Positions 58,849-64,000 of a stretch of 64,000 bases of DNA are shown piece by piece (position 1 is the first letter of the stretch; every line of letters starts with the position of its first letter). The notes under the pieces were generated by a model. The model saw nothing but the letters and a program-made list of their open reading frames with translations, was not told the DNA's origin and searched no databases. The position numbers and the translations under genes are program-made. This DNA comes from Hymenobacter lucidus (GTDB lineage Bacteria; Bacteroidota; Bacteroidia; Cytophagales; Hymenobacteraceae), in assembly GCF_020447265.1 (NCBI RefSeq), contig NZ_JAJADR010000003.1:496001-560000 (forward strand), in the 5' to 3' direction.

Positions 58849-60219
58849 ATGCCACTTGCCTCGATTCGCCCGCACATCAAACCCACCTTACTACTGGCCT
58901 ACCCGGTGGTATTGAGCCAACTGGGCCACATTATGGTGAGCGTGTGCGACAGTGTGATGGTGGGCCAGACCGGCAAAATACCGCTGGCGGCCGTGTCGTT
59001 GGGTGTCAGCGTCAACACGGTGGTCATGATTTTCGGTATGGGCATCTCCTTTGCCATTACGCCGCTGGTAGCCGCCGCCGACGGCAAGCGCGACGTGCCG
59101 GCCCTGGGCCGCCTGCTCACCGGCGGGGTGTGGCTCAGTGCCGTAGCCGGACTCTTGCTGGCCGGGGTGGGTTTTCTGGTGGCTCCGTTTCTGAAGTACC
59201 TCGACCAGCCCGCCGAGGTAGTAGCCCTGGCCGCGCCCTGGGTGCGGGTGCTGTTCGTGTCGCTGCTGCCACTCATGATTTTTCAGGGCTTCAAGCAGTT
59301 TGCCGAAGGACTGGGCCTCACCCGCCAAGCCATGACGCTGTCGATCTTGGCCAACGTGGTAAACGCGCTGCTGTGCTACCTACTGATTTTCGGTCACTTC
59401 GGGGCCCCCAAGCTGGGTATGATGGGCGCCGCCTGGGCCACGCTCGTCGCCCGTATTCTGATGGCCGGGTTCATGGCTACCTACGTGCTGCGGGCCCAGC
59501 GGCTGGCTCCCTACCGCGCCGCGGCCACCCACTGGCTCCGGCCCGATGGCGCTACTATTCGCCGTTTGCTGGGTTTGGGGGCGCCTATCGGGGTGCAGAT
59601 GATGTTCGAAATGGGCGCGTTCAGCTTCTCGGCCATTATGATTGGGTGGCTGGGTGCTACTTCGCTGGCCGCCCACCAAATTGCCATCAATGTGGCCTCC
59701 GTTACCTACATGGCGGCTAGCGGCATCGGCGCGGCGGCTACCATCCGGGTTGGTAATTTTCGGGGACACGGCGACGCCTACGGAGCCCGGCAGGCGGGCT
59801 TTACGGCCTACCTTATCACCTTCCTGTTTATGAGCACCATGGCGCTGCTGCTCATCGTGGGCCGTGGCCTGATTCCACACTTCTACAACCACGACCCACA
59901 GGTAGTAGCCCAGGCCTCCCTACTGCTGCTCATTGCCGCCCTGTTCCAGATTTCGGACGGCCTGCAGGTGGTGGGGCTGGGGGCGTTGCGCGGGTTGGAA
60001 GACGTTAAAATTCCTTCTATCGTGTCGTTGCTGGCCTATTGGGCCATTGCGCTGCCCTTCGGCTACTGGCTCGGCTTCCACCGGGGCCTGGGCGCTACCG
60101 GCGTCTGGATTGGCCTACTTACTGGTCTTTCGTTGGTGGCGGGTATGTTGCTCTGGCGCTTCCGCCAGCACAGTGCGGCCTTGGCTGCTCCGGTTCCGGC
60201 CTCGTTGGCCAGCCGCTAG
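58849..60219 (+). CDS. MATE-family multidrug/metabolite transporter
   Basis: 456 residues, twelve predicted membrane helices. Typical MATE features: an N-terminal PVVLSQLGHIMVSVCDSVMVGQTG with the conserved D-x-x-M-V-G, the SLGVSVNTVVMIFGMGIS segment, the internal symmetry partner GAPIGVQMMFEMGAFSFSAIMIGWLG, and ALFQISDGLQVVGLGALRGLED. The start at 58849 lies 21 bases after a -7 element. The family exports drugs, dyes or metabolites in exchange for H+ or Na+. Location downstream of the egt genes might link it with ergothioneine traffic, but no evidence in the sequence shows this. Confidence 0.9.
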   Translation: MPLASIRPHIKPTLLLAYPVVLSQLGHIMVSVCDSVMVGQTGKIPLAAVSLGVSVNTVVMIFGMGISFAITPLVAAADGKRDVPALGRLLTGGVWLSAVAGLLLAGVGFLVAPFLKYLDQPAEVVALAAPWVRVLFVSLLPLMIFQGFKQFAEGLGLTRQAMTLSILANVVNALLCYLLIFGHFGAPKLGMMGAAWATLVARILMAGFMATYVLRAQRLAPYRAAATHWLRPDGATIRRLLGLGAPIGVQMMFEMGAFSFSAIMIGWLGATSLAAHQIAINVASVTYMAASGIGAAATIRVGNFRGHGDAYGARQAGFTAYLITFLFMSTMALLLIVGRGLIPHFYNHDPQVVAQASLLLLIAALFQISDGLQVVGLGALRGLEDVKIPSIVSLLAYWAIALPFGYWLGFHRGLGATGVWIGLLTGLSLVAGMLLWRFRQHSAALAAPVPASLASR

Positions 60220-60333
60220 TTAGCAGCGGCGGTTCAGGTATTTTCAGCTAATTCGGAATTGAAAAGTGGCGGAAACAGTTTGTTTTCTGCGGCCTATCTT
60301 GCTGGCCTAAAATTGAATTTTACCGCCTTTTTC

Positions 60334-60906
60334 ATGCTTTTCCTTTCTTACATCCTGTCCCTGCTGCTTTTGCTGCCGACTTCCTCCACCCTACCCGAAA
60401 CGCGGGCGGCGGATACGAAGCCTCCGGGTGAGAAAATCCCGTGGTCGGCTACGCGCCGCCTGACTTGGGCCGACTTTAAAAGCAAGCCCCAGCCCATTGA
60501 GCAGATGGCCGCCCTGACGGCCGCCACCATTGATGCTCAGATCGGCTGCAAGGACTACGTGTTTGAAGCCGACGTGAAGGCCGTATTCATTCCCAGCGAG
60601 TCGTGGGTGCGCGACCCGGCCAAGGCCTCCCCGGCCCTGCTGCGCCACGAGCAGCTCCATTTCGACCTCACCGAGCTACACGCCCGCATGATGCGCCAGA
60701 AGCTCAGCATTCTTAAGTTCGATTGTGAGCATCTGCAGCCGGCGTTTCAAAACTTATCTAACGCTACTTTTTCGGCCTGGAAGCGCGAAACGGCCCGCTA
60801 CGACCAGGAAACCAACCACAGCCTGAACGCGGCCAAGCAGCTCTACTGGGAAACGCAGGTGCAGCAGCGCCTAGCCTTGTTGGAGAAGTTTGCGTCCAAG
60901 CCATAA
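60334..60906 (+). CDS. DUF922 family predicted zinc protease
   Basis: 190 residues from the ATG at 60334 (MLFLSYILSLLLLLPTSS), giving a signal peptide; the longer frame to 60259 uses a TTG and adds nothing. The domain starts with IPWSATRRLTWADFKSKP, followed by ATIDAQIGCKDYVFEADVKAVFIPSESWV, and the HEXXH-like zinc motif LLRHEQLHFDLTELHARMM (about residues 108-126). DUF922 proteins are thought to be periplasmic metalloproteases because of this motif; activity is not known to me. No operon partners are obvious. Confidence 0.82.
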   Translation: MLFLSYILSLLLLLPTSSTLPETRAADTKPPGEKIPWSATRRLTWADFKSKPQPIEQMAALTAATIDAQIGCKDYVFEADVKAVFIPSESWVRDPAKASPALLRHEQLHFDLTELHARMMRQKLSILKFDCEHLQPAFQNLSNATFSAWKRETARYDQETNHSLNAAKQLYWETQVQQRLALLEKFASKP

Positions 60907-60952
60907 GCAACAGTGCGGACGAAGAGACGCTGTTCTGTGCTAAGTTGCGGCT

Positions 60953-61300
60953 ATGAACCCTGCACCTCCTATTTCCTGGGCCGACTTTGAGCGCGTCGAT
61001 ATGCGCGTGGGTACTATTCTCGAAGCCCGCGAGTTTCCCCAGGCCCGTAAGCCTGCCTACCAACTGCTAATTGATTTGGGGCCCGAAATTGGCCAAAAAC
61101 GCTCCAGCGCCCAGATTACCCACCATTATTCTCCGGCCAGCCTCGTGGGGCGGCAGGTGCTGTGCGTGGTCAACTTTCCGGTGAAGCAAATTGGGCCGTT
61201 TCGCTCGGAGGTGCTGGTAACCGGGGCCCCTGACGCCGCGGGCCACATCGTACTCACGACTCTGGCCGGCCCCGTGCCCAACGGCAGCCGGCTGGCCTAA
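60953..61300 (+). CDS. csaA: tRNA-binding protein, CsaA type
   Basis: 115 residues, a single OB-fold tRNA-binding domain as in the C-terminal part of methionyl-tRNA synthetases. The family pattern is clear: [76 protein letters not shown] and ending [10 protein letters not shown]. CsaA forms dimers and has chaperone-like and tRNA-binding activity; its exact role is uncertain. Convergent with the DUF4296 gene, with a 12-base gap, without a visible hairpin between. Confidence 0.9.
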   Translation: MNPAPPISWADFERVDMRVGTILEAREFPQARKPAYQLLIDLGPEIGQKRSSAQITHHYSPASLVGRQVLCVVNFPVKQIGPFRSEVLVTGAPDAAGHIVLTTLAGPVPNGSRLA

Positions 61301-61312
61301 GTCAGTCAGTAG

Positions 61313-61678
61313 CTATGGCGCCGGCGGACTTTGCAGCTTAATCTTGCGCATAGCAAGGCTGTCGAGCACGATGCCGTACATTTCGTCGAGGTCTTTGTCG
61401 TGCACGGCATAGTAGCGGTAGCTCTGCCAGAAGGCCGAGTCGGTTACCTCGTAACGCCAGAACATAGCTTTCTGGAGCTGATTGAACAATGCCTGCGCCG
61501 AGTCGGCCCGGAGCTGCGCCCCTTCCACGCGGCTTTCGTTCAGGTGCACCTCTACCAGCATCTGAATCATTTTCTCCTTGGGCAGCAACGATGGCGGCGG
61601 CACAGCCTCTTCGGGCCGCTGGCAGGCGGCCAGCAACACGCTCAGAATCAAGGCCAGGCAGATAGGTAGCTTTTTCAC
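61313..61678 (-). CDS. DUF4296 lipoprotein with GTG start
   Basis: 121 residues. The start is a GTG at 61678 (reading VKKLPICLALILSVLLAAC): it places a lipobox LAAC at a normal distance, and no ATG lies in a suitable place. The DUF4296 domain follows: LLPKEKMIQMLVEVHLNES, then FNQLQKAMFWRYEVTDSAFWQSYRYYA and MYGIVLDSLAMRKI. These small lipoproteins are typical of Bacteroidota; the function is unknown. A -7 match, TAACTTTG (61691-61684), ends 5 bases before the GTG, so the message may be leaderless, which also supports this start. Divergent from the DUF58 gene with a 37-base gap. Confidence 0.82.
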   Translation of the reverse strand: MKKLPICLALILSVLLAACQRPEEAVPPPSLLPKEKMIQMLVEVHLNESRVEGAQLRADSAQALFNQLQKAMFWRYEVTDSAFWQSYRYYAVHDKDLDEMYGIVLDSLAMRKIKLQSPPAP

Positions 61679-61683
61679 GCTCG

Positions 61684-61691
61684 CAAAGTTA
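61684..61691 (-). promoter_or_regulatory. -7 element abutting the GTG start of the DUF4296 gene
   Basis: Minus-strand TAACTTTG matches TAnnTTTG and ends 5 bases before the start codon, predicting a leaderless message. Confidence 0.5.
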
Positions 61692-61715
61692 GGAGGAACC
61701 CGTAGTTTAGCTGAA

Positions 61716-62618
61716 ATGAATTCACCGGCCGCCACTCCTTTCCAACAACTTGTCCGGAAGCTCCGGCAGATGGAAATTCGCATTCTGAAGGCGGCCGACG
61801 CCCAGTTGCAGGGCGATTTTCATTCCGTTTTTAAAGGCACCGGCCTCGAATTTGACGATGTGCGCCTCTACCAGTACGGCGACGAGGTGCGGGCCATCGA
61901 CTGGGCCGTATCCAGCAAGGGCCACGGCACTTTCGTGAAAACCTACAAGGAAGAACGGGAACAGTCGGTTTTATTGCTGCTCGACGTGAGTGCCTCCCAA
62001 CAAGTTGGGGCCGAAGGCCGCCGCAAATTGGATGTGGGTCGTGAAATATGCGGTATTCTGGCTTTGGCTGCCGCCCGTCAGGATGCCCAGCTCGGCATTT
62101 TGGCTTTTTCCAGCCAAAAGGAAATGTACCTGGCCCCCGGCAAAGGCATCCGGCATGCCTACACGCTCATCAAGCGGCTGTTTGAGTTGGAGCCTCGCTC
62201 CCGCCAAACGGCCGTCGGCACCGGTATTAAGCAGGCCCTGGGGCTGCTCAAGCGCCGCAGTATTATCCTGCTCATCTCCGATTTCATCGACACCAACTAC
62301 GAGCGGGAGCTGACGATGCTGGCCCGTAAGCACGATTTGATTGTGCTGCAGCTGCTCGACAAGCGGGAACAGGAATTTCCACCCCTGGGCATCGTGCCGC
62401 TGCTCGACCAGGAAACCGGCCGCACGGTGTGGGTCAATACCTCGGCTGAGGCATTTCGGAAGCGGTACCGGGCCACCTACGAGCAAAACCGGGAGCAGAT
62501 CGGCCAGATCTGCCGCCGCCACCGCACCGAATACCTGTCCATTGCCACCGATACCGATTTTGTGCCGCAGCTGGTGCGGCTATTCCGGCGGCGTAATCAG
62601 CGGGGCGGCCGGGCGTAG
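61716..62618 (+). CDS. DUF58-domain protein of the Bat/MoxR-type operon
   Basis: 300 residues from the ATG at 61716 (MNSPAATPFQQLVRKLR). DUF58 pattern: VFKGTGLEFDDVRLYQYGDEVRAIDW, then a VWA-like segment VLLLLDVSASQQVG (metal-site D-x-S-x-S), GREICGILALAAARQDAQLG, and IILLISDFIDTNYERELTMLARKHDLIVLQLLD. It usually acts with a MoxR-type AAA+ ATPase and Bat proteins in envelope or stress functions. No moxR gene lies just upstream here, where it is often found; the upstream neighbour is the divergent DUF4296 gene. The next gene starts one base after the stop. Confidence 0.9.
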   Translation: MNSPAATPFQQLVRKLRQMEIRILKAADAQLQGDFHSVFKGTGLEFDDVRLYQYGDEVRAIDWAVSSKGHGTFVKTYKEEREQSVLLLLDVSASQQVGAEGRRKLDVGREICGILALAAARQDAQLGILAFSSQKEMYLAPGKGIRHAYTLIKRLFELEPRSRQTAVGTGIKQALGLLKRRSIILLISDFIDTNYERELTMLARKHDLIVLQLLDKREQEFPPLGIVPLLDQETGRTVWVNTSAEAFRKRYRATYEQNREQIGQICRRHRTEYLSIATDTDFVPQLVRLFRRRNQRGGRA

Positions 62619-62619
62619 G

Positions 62620-63549
62620 ATGCGGCAGGCCACTACACTTTTTTCCGGGCTCCTGCTGGCGCTGCTCGGGGCCGGCGCGGCCGCAGCCGCTACTGCCGAA
62701 CCCACGCAGGAGCCACAGGGTCACTTTCTGCGGCCTACCACGCTCGTGGGCAAAATAGTAGACTACGAGCTGAGCTATACCCACGCACCCGATCGGGAGG
62801 TTATCTTCCCCGACTCCACGGCTGAGTTTAAGCCCTTCGAGTACGTGGGCAAAACCTTCTACCCCACCCGCACCCGCGGCGGCCAGAGCCTCGACCGTTC
62901 CGTGTACCACCTGCGCACGTTTGCCCTCGATTCGGTACAAAGCTTGAGCTTGCCCGTGACGCTGCTGCAGGGCAACGACACGCTGACGGTACGCAGTACC
63001 ACGGCCACAGTGCGGCTGCAGCGCACGGCCGCAGCTACGGCTACGGGTGCAGAAGCACCGGTACTGCGCCAGAATACCACGCCGCTGCCGGTGCCTACGC
63101 AGTTCAACTACCCCTATTGGTTGGCGGGTGCGGGGCTGCTGGGGCTGCTATTGGTCAGCTTGTTTCTGGGCTTCCGGCGACATTTGCGCAAGCGCTACCA
63201 GCGCTACCGCCTGCGCAAAAACCACGTGTATTTTCTGGCTCAATACGCCCGCCACATCGAGCGTTTTACGCTCTCCCGCTCCCTTACCAACATGGAGCGC
63301 GCTATTACTCTCTGGAAAAACTACCTTACCGGCCTCGAAGACAACACTATCAGCAGCCTGACCACCAGGGAAATAGTAGCGCACTATGAAAACGACCACG
63401 ACGTAAAAACGGCGCTGCACATCACCGACCGGGTCATCTACGGCAACCAGTTCAGCGAGGAAGAAGCCGAAACCGATATGGCCTTCGAATTGCTGCGCAA
63501 CTTCGCCGAGCGCCGCTACGACTTGGTAGCGGCCAGCTTACGGGCGTAA
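62620..63549 (+). CDS. Membrane protein of unknown function in the Bat operon
   Basis: 309 residues from the ATG at 62620, one base after the DUF58 stop. Signal peptide near MRQATTLFSGLLLALLGAGAA in outline (cleaved near AAAAA). A periplasmic part (about 30-155) looks like a beta-sandwich (LVGKIVDYELSYTHAPDREVIFP, LPVTLLQGNDTLTV), followed by one membrane helix (about 166-187; YWLAGAGLLGLLLVSLFLGF) and a cytoplasmic C-terminus (about 190-309) with helices and HITDRVIYGNQFSEEEAETDMAFELL. The layout recalls the small membrane proteins (DUF4381-like) found between DUF58 and BatA genes. I do not recognise the exact family. Confidence 0.8.
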   Translation: MRQATTLFSGLLLALLGAGAAAAATAEPTQEPQGHFLRPTTLVGKIVDYELSYTHAPDREVIFPDSTAEFKPFEYVGKTFYPTRTRGGQSLDRSVYHLRTFALDSVQSLSLPVTLLQGNDTLTVRSTTATVRLQRTAAATATGAEAPVLRQNTTPLPVPTQFNYPYWLAGAGLLGLLLVSLFLGFRRHLRKRYQRYRLRKNHVYFLAQYARHIERFTLSRSLTNMERAITLWKNYLTGLEDNTISSLTTREIVAHYENDHDVKTALHITDRVIYGNQFSEEEAETDMAFELLRNFAERRYDLVAASLRA

Positions 63550-63580
63550 CTTGCCCATTCGCTTCTCCTAATTTTCCCGC

Positions 63581-64000
63581 ATGAATCAGCTCTGGCAACG
63601 CTTCCTGGCCCCTGTTCTAGACGGGCTGCGCTATGCCACGCTCACGAGCTACACCTGGCAGCAGCCGCGCCTGCTGCTGCTCATCTTCCTGATTCCGCTC
63701 CTGTTCGTCGTGCGCTGGCTGCTGGTGCACCGCCGCCGGCCCCGCCTGGGTGTGGCTTTCGTGGCTGGCCAGCTGCGCCACGACTACAGCGCCATGCTGC
63801 GCTTCCTGCCCGACGTTGTGCTGGGACTGAGTCTGGCTTTCGGCATCGTGGCCCTGGCCCGCCCCCAGCGCACCGACGAGCGGGTGGTGCAAACCGGCCA
63901 GGGCATCGACATTCTGCTGCTCGTGGATGTGTCGTCGTCGATGGAGCTACAGGACTTGCAGCCCAACCGCCTGGAGGCCGCCAAGCGCGTGGCCCGGGAG
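63581..64000 (+). CDS. batA: BatA-type von Willebrand factor A protein, 3' end off the window
   Basis: 140 codons are present before the right edge; the frame was read by hand from the ATG at 63581. N-terminus: MNQLWQRFLAPV, a membrane helix (LLLLIFLIPLLFVVRWLLV), then a second helix (LGLSLAFGIVALARPQRTDE) and the start of a VWA domain, GIDILLLVDVSSSMELQDL, with the D-x-S-x-S metal site. This is the usual layout of BatA, a membrane-anchored VWA protein of the Bacteroidota aerotolerance operon. It follows the previous gene after 31 bases. The rest of the operon (BatB, BatC, BatD) would lie to the right. Confidence 0.88.
   Translation, partial: MNQLWQRFLAPVLDGLRYATLTSYTWQQPRLLLLIFLIPLLFVVRWLLVHRRRPRLGVAFVAGQLRHDYSAMLRFLPDVVLGLSLAFGIVALARPQRTDERVVQTGQGIDILLLVDVSSSMELQDLQPNRLEAAKRVARE

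Noticed and set aside
1-64000. tRNA, rRNA, integrase or transposase genes
   Set aside because: None seen on reading both strands; no cloverleaf with a GTTCRA loop was noticed, although I could not run a dedicated search.

Overview
The window looks like chromosomal DNA of a high-GC member of the Bacteroidota, most likely order Cytophagales and close to Hymenobacter. This rests on protein content: type IX secretion (T9SS) genes and cargo with C-terminal type A sorting domains, PspC/head-GIN proteins, an aerotolerance-type (Bat) operon, DUF4296 and DUF922 proteins, promoters with the Bacteroidota -7 element TAnnTTTG, and starts that mostly lack a Shine-Dalgarno sequence. I see no tRNA or rRNA gene, no CRISPR array and no transposase gene. 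The genus is inferred, not proven.

Layout. 1-3375: PorU sortase (cut by the left edge) and a PorV/PorQ-type barrel. 3693-6783: PadR regulator and a PspC/head-GIN membrane protein. 6971-9674: CCA-adding enzyme, then L-threonylcarbamoyladenylate synthase and methylmalonyl-CoA epimerase, with a 241-bp imperfect palindrome in between. 9838-12487: iron-sulfur assembly genes (IscS, IscU, an unknown protein, IscA-type carrier). 12559-22202: three large T9SS cargo proteins in a row. 22866-30676: a curli-type amyloid locus on the minus strand (csgE, csgF, csgG, two csgA-like genes, a csgB-like gene, a csgH-like gene and a TolB-like lipoprotein). 31025-33839: a YgiC/YgiB-like pair and glutamate racemase. 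33960-42561: ABC-F ATPase, VOC protein, small lipoprotein and unknown genes, 4-hydroxyphenylpyruvate dioxygenase, phosphohexomutase. 42562-45101: an SDR and an AraC-type regulator flanked on both sides by related 21-bp tandem arrays, with a 109-bp nested palindrome on one side. 45102-55019: outer-membrane, UbiB-like, phasin-like, esterase, acyltransferase, aspartic protease, MenC and KGG-domain genes. 55319-60219: an ergothioneine cluster (EgtB, EgtD, a PLP enzyme) followed by a MATE transporter. 60334-64000: DUF922 protein, CsaA, DUF4296 lipoprotein, and the start of a DUF58/BatA operon cut by the right edge.

How it works together. The left half is devoted to the cell surface. PorV and PorU belong to the machinery that exports and anchors proteins such as the three cargo proteins at 12559-22202, and the csg locus carries its own secretion channel, chaperones, two main fibre subunits and a nucleator-like subunit. 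CsgG here carries an extra C-terminal domain of about 190 residues, and no CsgD-type regulator is adjacent. The right half is mostly housekeeping and stress metabolism. The least explained features are non-coding: the large palindrome at 8430-8670, the nested palindrome at 44769-44877, and the paired 21-bp arrays.
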